Of a stretch of 11,007 nucleotides of DNA, positions 5,820 through 11,007 are shown one piece after another. Under the pieces are notes generated by a model that was not told the origin of the DNA, made no database searches, and saw nothing but the letters and a program-made list of their open reading frames with translations. Origin of the DNA: a bacterium (lineage in GTDB: Bacteria > JAUVQV01 > DATDCY01); assembly GCA_036524115.1 (NCBI GenBank), contig DATDCY010000205.1, positions 1-11,007 on the forward strand, given 5' to 3'. The number at the start of each line of letters is the position of its first letter. Position 1 is the stretch's first letter. Made by a program: the position numbers and the translations under genes.

Positions 5820-7148
5820 CTAGTACTTGACCGGGCTCTCGCGGTCGTAGGTCATCTCGCGGTGGCAGCCGACCACGCAGTTGCCGCCGGTCGCGAGCTT
5901 CGTGAACTTGACCGGCAGCTGCCAGCCGCCGGAGCCGAACGGGACCTTCTCGCGGATGTGCTTGTCCTGGTCGCCCGCGTGCATCTCGTGGCAGGCCTTG
6001 CAGGAGCGGCCCTTCTTCTGGTTGACGTGGAAGTAGTGCAGGTTGCGCCCGCCGTTGCGGAAGCCGGTGAGCGTCGTCGTGACCTCGGTCAGGGCCATGT
6101 CCTTGTTGTGGCAGTCCCAGCAGATGGCGTAGTTCTCGGTCTTGTACTCGATGTAGAACTCCGGCGGGAAGAACTTCTTGAGGATCTTCGTGTAGTTCGA
6201 GCCGTGGGTGTCGTGGCAGGCGTAGCAGTCGTCCTGCTGGACCGGCCCGTGCAGGCTCTTGGAGGCCAGCACGCGCGAGCCGATGTCCTTGTGGCAGCTG
6301 TAGCAGATCTGCTTGGTCGAGAGCTTGAGCTGGCGCACGTAGTCCGAGGAGTGGGGGGTGTGGCACTGCGTGCAGACGCCCTGCTTGAGCGCCTGGTGCT
6401 GGTTCGTCGCGGCCTTGACGTGCTCCTGGACCTTGGTGTGGCAGGAGTAGCAGAGCGCGATCGGGTCGTTCTTGAGCAGGAACTTGTAGGCGCCGCTGTG
6501 CGAGTCGTGGCAGGTCGCGCAGGACTCGGTGACCGGCTTGTGCACGCTCTTGCGCGTGAACTCCGCCTTGCGGTCCTCGTGGCAGAGGAAGCAGAGCGTG
6601 TTGCCCTCGGCCTCGAGCTGGAACTTGTAGTCCGAGGCGTGGGGGTTGTGGCAGACGTTGCAGTCGCCGGCCGCGACCGGCCCGTGGAGGAACTCCTTTG
6701 TCGTCTTGTTGTTCTCGTGGCAGGAGAAGCACAGCGCCGAGGTCGTCGGCTTGCGCATCTGGAACTTGGCGTCGGACTGGTGCGGGTCGTGGCAGGCGAT
6801 GCAGTCGCCCATCGCCACCGGGCCGTGCACGAACTTGCCCTGGAGCTTCTTCTGCAGCGACTCGTGGCAGATGAAGCAGAGGTCCTTGCCCTTGGCCGCG
6901 ATGGTGAAGCTGGCCGCGTTGTGCTTCTCCGGCGTGTAGCTGGCGCGCGTGCGGTGGCAGGCCGTGCAGACGCCGGCGCCGATGGGCCCGTGCACGTACT
7001 TGGCCTTGCCCATGCCGGGGTGGCACTTCTCGGAGAGGCAGTTGTCCCCGCCAGGCGCCTGCGCGCGGGCGGGGGCGGGCGCGGCGAGCGCCAGCGCCAG
7101 TGCGGCGATGAGAGCGACGAGCGTGCGGTGCGGCCAGGTACCCTGCAT
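5820..7148 (-). CDS. Large multiheme c-type cytochrome: 13 CXXCH plus one CX4CH and one CX3CH motif
   Basis: 442 residues from the ATG at 7148, chosen over upstream in-frame starts because an AAAGGAGG site lies just ahead and the signal peptide (hydrophobic about 9-28, ending APARA) begins there. CXXCH motifs start at residues 61, 91, 116, 140, 163, 186, 210, 233, 259, 282, 308, 343 and 383. Two wider motifs flank them, CLSEKCH at 37 and CVVGCH at 424, giving up to 15 hemes. From 61 to 308 the motifs are about 23-30 residues apart, and a unit HGPVAxGDCxxCHDPHxSDxKF alternates with LCFxCHE, the pattern of doubled-CXXCH cytochromes. The distal ligands are probably the histidines of HGP and DPH. 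The C-terminal 130 residues are less regular and may form a separate domain. Known for such proteins: long-range electron transfer across the periplasm or outside the cell. The partner is inferred from context only. Confidence 0.93.
   Translation of the reverse strand: MQGTWPHRTLVALIAALALALAAPAPARAQAPGGDNCLSEKCHPGMGKAKYVHGPIGAGVCTACHRTRASYTPEKHNAASFTIAAKGKDLCFICHESLQKKLQGKFVHGPVAMGDCIACHDPHQSDAKFQMRKPTTSALCFSCHENNKTTKEFLHGPVAAGDCNVCHNPHASDYKFQLEAEGNTLCFLCHEDRKAEFTRKSVHKPVTESCATCHDSHSGAYKFLLKNDPIALCYSCHTKVQEHVKAATNQHQALKQGVCTQCHTPHSSDYVRQLKLSTKQICYSCHKDIGSRVLASKSLHGPVQQDDCYACHDTHGSNYTKILKKFFPPEFYIEYKTENYAICWDCHNKDMALTEVTTTLTGFRNGGRNLHYFHVNQKKGRSCKACHEMHAGDQDKHIREKVPFGSGGWQLPVKFTKLATGGNCVVGCHREMTYDRESPVKY
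6309..6998 (-). repeat. Tandem heme-pair repeat inside the 15-heme cytochrome
   Basis: Codons for residues about 51-280 encode roughly five units of about 47 residues. Each contains an HGPV-type histidine turn, a CxxCH followed by a DPH-type turn, an SDxKF-type strand, and a second aromatic-rich CFxCH. The first three units (VHGPIGAGV, VHGPVAMGD, LHGPVAAGD) are the most alike; later ones drift (VHKPVTES). This points to growth of the gene by internal duplication. Confidence 0.75.
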
Positions 7149-7252
7149 TTCACCAGCCTCCTTTGCGCTGCGGACCCCTCTGCTGCGAATCCCCGATTCC
7201 CCTCGTGTGTCCCTTCGCGCCGCGGGATCCTTCCCCGCCTGCCCCCACCCCC
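7149..7252. other. Gap between ccsB and the 15-heme gene, no promoter seen
   Basis: This 104-base gap contains no gene. On the minus strand it is G-rich and holds only a small inverted repeat, GAATC-CCC-GATTC (7187-7199), and the strong ribosome binding site of the 15-heme gene near its end. No convincing -35/-10 pair, sigma-54 element or T-run terminator is visible, so read-through from ccsB is likely. Confidence 0.4.
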
Positions 7253-8311
7253 CTAGGCGTAGCTGTGGAGGCCGGAGAGGACGAAGTTCACGCCGATGTA
7301 GGTGAACACGACCGCCGCGAAGCCGATGACCGAGAGGATCGCGGTCTTCTTGCCCCGCCACCCCGCGGTGAAGCGCGCGTGCAGGTAGGCGGCGTAGATC
7401 AGCCAGGTGATGAGCGACCACGTCTCCTTCGGGTCCCAGCTCCAGTAGGTGCCCCAGGCGTAGTTGGCCCAGGCGGCGCCGGTGACGATGCCGATGGTCA
7501 GCAGGGGGAAGCCGACCATGACCATCTTGTAGCTCAGGTCGTCGAGGATCTTCATCCCGGGGAAGAGGGCGGCGATGCGGTCGTGGTACAGCGTGCCGAC
7601 GTACCAGAAGAGCGCGAAGATCGCCGCCGCGGCCAGCCAGGAGACCACCTTCACGCCGGCCGCGGGGCTCGCGAACGAGGCTGCGAAGAGGTGCGGCTGC
7701 GCGGCGCCGGCGACCTTCTGCACGATGAAGTCGAGCGCGGTGGCCGCGATCAGCGTCATCATCGTCACGAGGCTGGCCATGCCGACGATGTAGGGCACTT
7801 CGTTGCGCTTCTCGGCGGCGAGGATCAGGTACAGGACGCTCACGCCAAACGAGATCGAGAAGGCCGCGTAGCCGAGGAAGCTCGTCATGACGTGCGCCGC
7901 CAGCCAGTTGCTCTGCAGCGCCGGCACCAGCGGCTCGATCTCCTGGGAGATGTTCGGGGCGATCGAGATCGAGGCGATGGCGAGGAAGCCGAGCGGGGCG
8001 GCAATGACGCCGAGGCTGCGGTTGCGGTAGACCCGCTCGAAGATCAGATAGATCATGATGATCGACCAGGACCAGAAAACCATCGACTCGTACATGTTCG
8101 ACAGCGGCGGGATGTTGCCGAAGCCCGTGAGCACGGTCTTCTCGTACCAGCGCATCCCCAGCGCCACGGTCTGGGCGACGAAGCCGAGGGCGGTCACCCC
8201 CGTGGCGGTCCAGCCGACCTTCGTGGAGCGGAAGCTCAGGTGGGCGATGTAGATCACCGACGCCACCAGGTAGCAGACCATCGAGGTGTTGAAGAGCATC
8301 GAACTGTTCAT
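7253..8311 (-). CDS. ccsB: Cytochrome c biogenesis protein CcsB (ResC/CcsA family), System II heme handling and ligation
   Basis: 352 residues; ATG behind a GAGAGGG site 11 bases upstream. The protein is a string of membrane helices and carries the heme-binding WWD motif WGTYWSWDPKETW (286-298), followed by WLIYAAYLHAR, the signature of the heme-handling family CcmC/CcmF/CcsA. Conserved histidines likely to serve as heme ligands include H140 (LAAHVMTSF) and H311. With ResB it forms the System II synthetase that exports heme and attaches it to CXXCH motifs outside the membrane. Many relatives are nearer 280 residues. The extra length here lies between about 170 and 252, where two further hydrophobic segments (174-198 and 221-241) separate the usual SVLYLILAAEKR and ILDDLSYKMVMVGFP stretches. 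The gene is separate from resB rather than fused as in CcsBA. Confidence 0.93.
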   Translation of the reverse strand: MNSSMLFNTSMVCYLVASVIYIAHLSFRSTKVGWTATGVTALGFVAQTVALGMRWYEKTVLTGFGNIPPLSNMYESMVFWSWSIIMIYLIFERVYRNRSLGVIAAPLGFLAIASISIAPNISQEIEPLVPALQSNWLAAHVMTSFLGYAAFSISFGVSVLYLILAAEKRNEVPYIVGMASLVTMMTLIAATALDFIVQKVAGAAQPHLFAASFASPAAGVKVVSWLAAAAIFALFWYVGTLYHDRIAALFPGMKILDDLSYKMVMVGFPLLTIGIVTGAAWANYAWGTYWSWDPKETWSLITWLIYAAYLHARFTAGWRGKKTAILSVIGFAAVVFTYIGVNFVLSGLHSYA

Positions 8312-8402
8312 CTGATCCCGGGCCCTCTCGTTCCTCTTTCCAGACGCCGCGTTACGCGATCGTCACTTCTAGCACATCCCAGGTGCGCCCGCCAGCCCCC
8401 AC

Positions 8403-8423
8403 GTCCGCGCGTGACGCGCGGAC
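8403..8423 (-). promoter_or_regulatory. GC-rich hairpin upstream of ccsB
   Basis: A perfect 9-bp inverted repeat, GTCCGCGCG/CGCGCGGAC, with a 3-base loop, 91 bases ahead of the ccsB start. It is not followed by a T run on either strand, so a rho-independent terminator is unlikely. An RNA-stabilising or processing element, or a protein-binding site, is possible. Confidence 0.4.
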
Positions 8424-8578
8424 CGGCGGAGGCAGACATGTCACCGGCCTGTTTCTTCGCCGGCTGTTGCCCATGTCAGGCCGTGTTGCTCGGATCACGC
8501 ATCCCCCCCCGTCCGCCTCAGTTCCTCGCGAGCGAAGCCAAGCTGTTTCCTTCGGTTGCGATGCCCGCTACTCTGCTG

Positions 8579-8600
8579 GATCCGCGCGTTCGCGCGGATC
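8579..8600 (-). terminator. Hairpin just downstream of the resB stop, terminator-like but without a T tract
   Basis: A perfect 10-bp inverted repeat, GATCCGCGCG/CGCGCGGATC, with a 2-base centre, begins 7 bases after the resB TGA. The position is that of a terminator, but on the minus strand the hairpin is followed by CAGCAGAG, with no uridine run. It may protect the 3' end of a processed resB message or cause only partial termination. Confidence 0.35.
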
Positions 8601-8607
8601 TGGCCCC

Positions 8608-10089
8608 TCAGGCGCGGGCCTCGGCGAGCGCCTGGACCGCGTCCCCGAGCTTCTCGAACTCCTCGCCGAAGGTCTCGCGGTTCTTGTTGGCGTTGCCCGC
8701 GAGCGCGACCGCCGTCGCGCCGCCCTCCTCGCGCAGGCGCACCCAGACGCGCCGGTGCGAGACGAAGAAGGCGAACCAGAGGCCGAGGACCATCAGCGAG
8801 CAGCCGGTCCAGATGACCCAGACGCCCGGGTCGTGGACGACCTGCAGGCCGGTGTACTGGAGGCTCTCGACGTTCGTGAAGGACAGGTCCAGCGGCAGAT
8901 CGCGCGCCGTCTTGAGGTCGGGGCGCAGCTTGAAGAGGTACGCCACCTGCGTCCGGCCGTCGGGGAGGAGCACCCCGACCTGCGCCACGGGGTTGCGCGG
9001 CTGGTTGGAGCGGCTCGTCGGCTGGCGGTTCTCGTCCATGGTGAAGTCGGGGTAGATCCGCTGGAGCTGGACGCGCACCTGCGTGCCGGGGACCTCCTGG
9101 GGCGTGCGGTCGGTGAAGCTCAGGTCGTGCGCCGCCCCGCTCTTCGGGTCCACGGCGCGGATCGTCGCGGTCAGGCCGCGCCCGGTGTCGCCGTAGCTCG
9201 ACTGGTAGAACCAGATGCCCTTGTACTTGAGCGGCGAGTTCACCTCGATGCGCTCCTTGAGCACCTCGCGACCGCCGTCGACGACCGTCAGCCGGCTGTA
9301 GAAGTCCTTCGGGCGCGATGAGCCGGGGTAGTAGTCGACGTTGAAGTCGTCGCAGCGCACCTGGAACGGCAGGCGCGCGGTCTGGCGGCCGCCGCGGGGC
9401 ATGTACTCGTCGGTGGTCTCCCCCTCGACGATGTTCATCGCACCCTTGAAGCCGTAGAGGCTGCCGAGGATGCCGCCGATGAAGATGATGATGATCGAGA
9501 AGTGCGTGACGTAGATGCCGAGGCGACTGTAGGCGCCCTTCTGCGCGAAGAGGTGGCGCGCGCCGTCGCGCTCGCCCTCGCGCACCCGGTAACCGGCCTT
9601 GGCCAGGATCCCCGACACGGCGGCGGCGGCCTCCGCGGCGGGCTGGCGCAGGGAAAGCGCCCGGCGGTTGGGGCTGTTCTTGAAGCCGGCGTCCTCCAGC
9701 TCGACCTTGGGGCGGGCCATGATCCGCCAGGTCGTGGGCAGGCGCTTGAGCGAACAGACGATGAGGCTGACGCTCAGAACGCTCAGCAGCGTGTAGAAGT
9801 ACCAGGTGTGATAGAGGTTGAAGAAGCCGATCTTCTCCGCGACGTCGTAGGCGCGCTGGGCGCGCCCGGCGTCCCCGAAGAACTGCTGGAGAAGGCGCAG
9901 GTTGTCCTCGACGTCCCCGATGTTCTCCTGCTGCAGGACGGTGCCGATGATCGAGATCGTCGCCAGCAGGATCAGGGTGATGACGGCGACGTGCACCGAG
10001 CTGAAGAACGTGACGAGGGGCGAGTACCAGGAATTCTTGGGGGCCGCAGACTCGTCGGCGGCAGCGGGGGTCGGGGTTTCTTGCACCAC
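8608..10089 (-). CDS. resB: Cytochrome c biogenesis protein ResB (Ccs1 family)
   Basis: 493 residues; GTG start (a second GTG follows directly), with AAGGAG about 12 bases upstream, so the exact start may differ by a codon or two. Four membrane segments lie at about 31-52, 93-114, 190-213 and 425-444. The large loop between the third and fourth (about 214-420) is the extracytoplasmic domain typical of ResB/Ccs1. Family hallmarks seen are the N-terminal SVHVAVITLILLATISIIGT, the histidine in LGIYVTHFSIIIIF (H196), the SPLKYKGIWFYQSSYG segment, and the last helix with DPGVWVIWTGCSLMVLG followed by H445. ResB partners CcsB in System II heme attachment. No CcdA or competent ResA/CcsX reductase is in the window, so apocytochrome thiol reduction must be supplied from elsewhere. 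It reads in the same direction as the other genes, between two hairpin-bearing gaps. Confidence 0.94.
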   Translation of the reverse strand: MVQETPTPAAADESAAPKNSWYSPLVTFFSSVHVAVITLILLATISIIGTVLQQENIGDVEDNLRLLQQFFGDAGRAQRAYDVAEKIGFFNLYHTWYFYTLLSVLSVSLIVCSLKRLPTTWRIMARPKVELEDAGFKNSPNRRALSLRQPAAEAAAAVSGILAKAGYRVREGERDGARHLFAQKGAYSRLGIYVTHFSIIIIFIGGILGSLYGFKGAMNIVEGETTDEYMPRGGRQTARLPFQVRCDDFNVDYYPGSSRPKDFYSRLTVVDGGREVLKERIEVNSPLKYKGIWFYQSSYGDTGRGLTATIRAVDPKSGAAHDLSFTDRTPQEVPGTQVRVQLQRIYPDFTMDENRQPTSRSNQPRNPVAQVGVLLPDGRTQVAYLFKLRPDLKTARDLPLDLSFTNVESLQYTGLQVVHDPGVWVIWTGCSLMVLGLWFAFFVSHRRVWVRLREEGGATAVALAGNANKNRETFGEEFEKLGDAVQALAEARA

Positions 10090-10110
10090 GGCGGGGTCGC
10101 TCTCCTTCGC

Positions 10111-10124
10111 GTCCGGTTCCGGAC
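10111..10124. promoter_or_regulatory. Short palindrome just upstream of resB
   Basis: GTCCGG-TT-CCGGAC, a perfect 6-bp inverted repeat, lies 21 bases before the resB start and beside its ribosome binding site. Part of it (GCGTCCGGT followed by KCC) recurs at 10179-10190. It could be an operator or a small RNA hairpin; the evidence is only symmetry. Confidence 0.25.
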
Positions 10125-10129
10125 AGCAA

Positions 10130-10162
10130 TCACGGCCGGTCGGGCAGCCCGACCGGCCGTGA
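10130..10162 (-). terminator. Perfect 15-bp hairpin between the tetraheme cytochrome gene and resB
   Basis: Arms 10130-10144 and 10148-10162 are perfectly complementary over 15 bp with a 3-base loop, GC-rich and very stable. It lies about 80 bases after the cytochrome stop and 40 bases before resB. On the minus strand it is followed by TTGCTGTCC, a poor uridine tract, so termination may be partial. Alternatively it protects the upstream cytochrome message, allowing more cytochrome than ResB from one promoter. Confidence 0.55.
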
Positions 10163-10243
10163 CCTCACTTCATTCCCCGCGTCCGGTGCCCGCTGCGGCC
10201 GTCGCCGGCCACCGCGCGCCCGGTGCGGTCACAAACTACAAGG

Positions 10244-10669
10244 CTACTCGGCGCCGCCGTGGCAGGCCTTGCAGCTCGTCGGAGCCTTGGCCGCCTGGGC
10301 CGCCGCGTCCGTCTTGTGGCACGCCAGGCACAGCCCTTCCTTGTCGTGGATCATCTTGTAGGTGTCGAGCTGCTTGTCCTTCGCCTCCGGACCGTGGCAG
10401 TCGAAGCAGAGCTTCGCGGGCGTGCCGCCGGCCTTGAGCTCCTTGTCCTGGTGGTGGCACTTCGTGCAGCCGAGCTTCTCGCCGTGCACCTTGTGGTTGA
10501 AGGTGACCGGGCCCTTCGCCTTCTTGCCGTCCTTGAGCTTGCCGGCCGGGAACTTGTCGGCGGGCTTGTCGAGGGTCAGCTTCCCGTCCGCGCCGATGGC
10601 CGCGTAGGCCGGGACGACCGCGAACGCCGCGAAGATTGCGAGAACAGCGATGACGATACCCTTCTTCAT
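10244..10669 (-). CDS. Periplasmic tetraheme cytochrome c, class III (c3)-like
   Basis: 141 residues; ATG at 10669 with an AAAGGGGGG ribosome site. A longer in-frame start at 10735 is rejected because it lies inside the predicted promoter. The signal peptide MKKGIVIAVLAIFAAFAVVPAY ends near AYAA, leaving a mature protein of about 118 residues. Four CXXCH motifs start at C68, C88, C114 and C133. The mature chain has exactly four more histidines (H59 and H62 in FNHKVHG, H73 directly after the first CXXCH, and H108), just enough to give all four hemes bis-histidine ligation. The VTFNHKVHG...CTKCHH layout is typical of cytochrome c3/c7-type proteins. Unlike many sulfate-reducer c3 proteins, none of the motifs is CX4CH. 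Role inferred: small periplasmic electron shuttle. It has its own promoter and is separated from resB by a stable hairpin. Confidence 0.92.
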   Translation of the reverse strand: MKKGIVIAVLAIFAAFAVVPAYAAIGADGKLTLDKPADKFPAGKLKDGKKAKGPVTFNHKVHGEKLGCTKCHHQDKELKAGGTPAKLCFDCHGPEAKDKQLDTYKMIHDKEGLCLACHKTDAAAQAAKAPTSCKACHGGAE

Positions 10670-10730
10670 TCTGTTTCCCCCCTTTCTTTGTTTGGTTAAC
10701 GCGTATCTCCCTGACTGGAAAAACCCGTCC

Positions 10731-10760
10731 TTCATACACCCCCGCCGGTGGGGTTGTCAA
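10731..10760 (-). promoter_or_regulatory. Predicted sigma-70 promoter of the tetraheme cytochrome gene
   Basis: On the minus strand TTGACA (10755-10760) is followed after 18 bases by TATGAA (10731-10736), which matches TATAAT at four positions, with a TG directly ahead of it. Transcription would begin near 10724, giving a leader of about 55 bases. The spacer carries an inverted repeat, ACCCC near one end and GGGGT at the other, which could be an operator. The segment lies between the end of the synthase gene and the cytochrome start, where a promoter is expected, and may serve the genes downstream by read-through. Confidence 0.65.
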
Positions 10761-10826
10761 CCGCTGCCGCGCCCCGGGCCGGCGCCCTGTCTCTGGGGGG
10801 AAGACACGGGCCGCGCCGGCAAAGTT

Positions 10827-10848
10827 CCCGCGGACACAAGCCCGCGGG
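10827..10848 (-). terminator. Possible terminator after the threonylcarbamoyl-AMP synthase gene
   Basis: Arms CCCGCGG (10827-10833) and CCGCGGG (10842-10848) pair perfectly over 7 bp with an 8-base loop. The hairpin begins directly after the stop codon. On the minus strand it is followed by AACTTTG, a poor uridine stretch, so its strength as a terminator is doubtful. Confidence 0.4.
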
Positions 10849-11007
10849 TCACGCCGGCGCGGGGCCGCCCAGCGCCCGGCACCACTCGGTTTCGGCGACC
10901 GCGCCGGCCCGCAGCTGCGTCACCGCCCCGGCGGCGTCGACGTCGAGGAGCGTCGAGGGCGCCGAGGGCGGCAGCACGCCCGCGTCCACGAGGACCGCGA
11001 CGTCGCC
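10849..11007 (-). CDS. tsaC: C-terminus of a probable L-threonylcarbamoyladenylate synthase (TsaC/YrdC/Sua5 family), cut by the window edge
   Basis: The last 52 codons of a minus-strand gene that continues to the right, ending in TGA at 10849-10851. The visible part reads GDVAVLVDAG, then APSTLLDVD, then LRAGAVAETEW. It matches the end of the YrdC/Sua5 domain, where VDLxLDGG, a PST(V/L)VD motif and LRxGAV occur in this order and spacing. The enzyme makes threonylcarbamoyl-AMP from threonine, bicarbonate and ATP for t6A37 modification of tRNA. It appears unrelated in function to the cytochrome genes. The catalytic core is outside the window, so TsaC-type and Sua5-type cannot be told apart, and the symbol is provisional. 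Confidence 0.72.
   Translation of the reverse strand, partial: GDVAVLVDAGVLPPSAPSTLLDVDAAGAVTQLRAGAVAETEWCRALGGPAPA

Larger units (their letters stand above)
8312..8607. other. Intergenic region between resB and ccsB with three hairpin-forming segments
   Basis: This 296-base stretch holds no supported gene. It contains a perfect palindrome at 8579-8600 and a 9-bp hairpin at 8403-8423 that share stem sequence. Between them is a two-part structure with outer arms GACATG (8435-8440)/CATGTC (8472-8477) and inner arms CCGGC (8444-8448)/GCCGG (8459-8463) around a 10-base pyrimidine-rich loop. The outer arms also make a direct repeat, CATGTCA at 8437-8443 and 8472-8478. No clear promoter was found on the minus strand. 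The length and structure suggest a regulated 5' leader for ccsB or an attenuation/processing region. Confidence 0.4.

Noticed and set aside
6309-6998. CRISPR-like or DNA-level tandem repeat
   Set aside because: The periodicity is in the protein (heme pairs) and the DNA units diverge; there are no spacers and identical repeats are absent.
4789-7026. One continuous minus-strand frame joining part of the cytochrome region to the thioredoxin-like/TPR gene
   Set aside because: The upstream two-fifths is the 15-heme gene read in the wrong frame. The ATG at 5793 has a ribosome site and signal peptide, and the cytochrome stop lies 26 bases before it.
7149-7421. Longer N-terminus of the 15-heme protein starting at 7421
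   Set aside because: The extension overlaps the end of ccsB and lacks a ribosome site, while the ATG at 7148 starts a typical signal peptide behind AAAGGAGG.
8437-8607. Plus-strand short frame beginning MSPACFFAGCCPCQ between resB and ccsB
   Set aside because: It has mixed codon use, no ribosome site, and runs on into the antisense of resB. The cysteine-rich start arises from the hairpin-forming sequence.
273-9055. Very long open frames on the plus strand (for example 273-1907, 3400-5823, 5862-7256 and 7163-9055)
   Set aside because: They are antisense to genes with clear domains and motifs. Their translations are low-complexity Arg/Ala/Asp/Leu/Val-rich without motifs, as expected for the opposite strand of GC-rich genes with few stop codons.
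10670-10735. Upstream start at 10735 for the tetraheme cytochrome
   Set aside because: It would overlap the predicted -10 box and bury the signal peptide behind 22 extra residues; the ATG at 10669 has a good ribosome site.

Overview
The window is a GC-rich (by eye close to 70% G+C), gene-dense stretch in which every supported gene lies on the minus strand, so transcription runs from high to low coordinates. It carries a c-type cytochrome gene cluster: three multiheme cytochromes (4, 5 and up to 15 hemes), a System II (ResB/CcsB) cytochrome c maturation pair, two periplasmic thioredoxin-fold/TPR proteins, a NapH-like membrane iron-sulfur protein and a sensor histidine kinase with a heme-binding motif in its periplasmic domain. 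This content suggests an anaerobically respiring, high-GC bacterium of the deltaproteobacterial type (Desulfuromonadota/Geobacter-like, Myxococcota/Anaeromyxobacter-like or a relative). That placement is inferred from gene content, not from a marker gene.

Layout in order of transcription. The end of a probable threonylcarbamoyl-AMP synthase gene (10849-11007) enters from the right and stops against a small hairpin. A promoter with a perfect TTGACA -35 (10731-10760) precedes a tetraheme cytochrome c3-like gene (10244-10669). A 154-base gap with a perfect 15-bp hairpin separates it from resB (8608-10089). A 296-base gap with three hairpin-forming segments separates resB from ccsB (7253-8311). 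After 104 bases comes a tight run: 15-heme-motif cytochrome (5820-7148), thioredoxin-fold/TPR protein (4789-5793), pentaheme cytochrome with an N-terminal beta domain (4096-4776), a second thioredoxin-fold/TPR protein (2913-4085), a 41-residue one-helix membrane protein not visible as a long frame (2752-2877), the NapH-like protein (1878-2714) and the histidine kinase (360-1865). Gaps in this run are 10-37 bases, and two ribosome binding sites overlap the preceding stop codon.

How the genes may work together (inference). ResB and CcsB deliver heme and attach it to apocytochromes outside the membrane. The NapH-like protein could pass quinol electrons through its iron-sulfur clusters to the periplasmic cytochromes, with the 15-heme and pentaheme proteins as wires and the tetraheme protein as a soluble shuttle. 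Both thioredoxin-fold proteins have lost the catalytic cysteines and gained TPR repeats, so they look like binding scaffolds or assembly factors for the cytochromes beside them rather than thiol reductases. The kinase could report the redox state of the periplasm through its heme. No response regulator, terminal reductase or outer-membrane porin is in the window.

The left edge (1-359) is a regulatory region reading leftward: a promoter overlapped by a CRP/FNR-type palindrome, then about 180 bases with three hairpins, then a Shine-Dalgarno sequence and the first 14 codons of what may be a QueD-like gene that leaves the window. This last assignment is tentative. No tRNA, rRNA, insertion sequence, CRISPR array or attachment site was seen.
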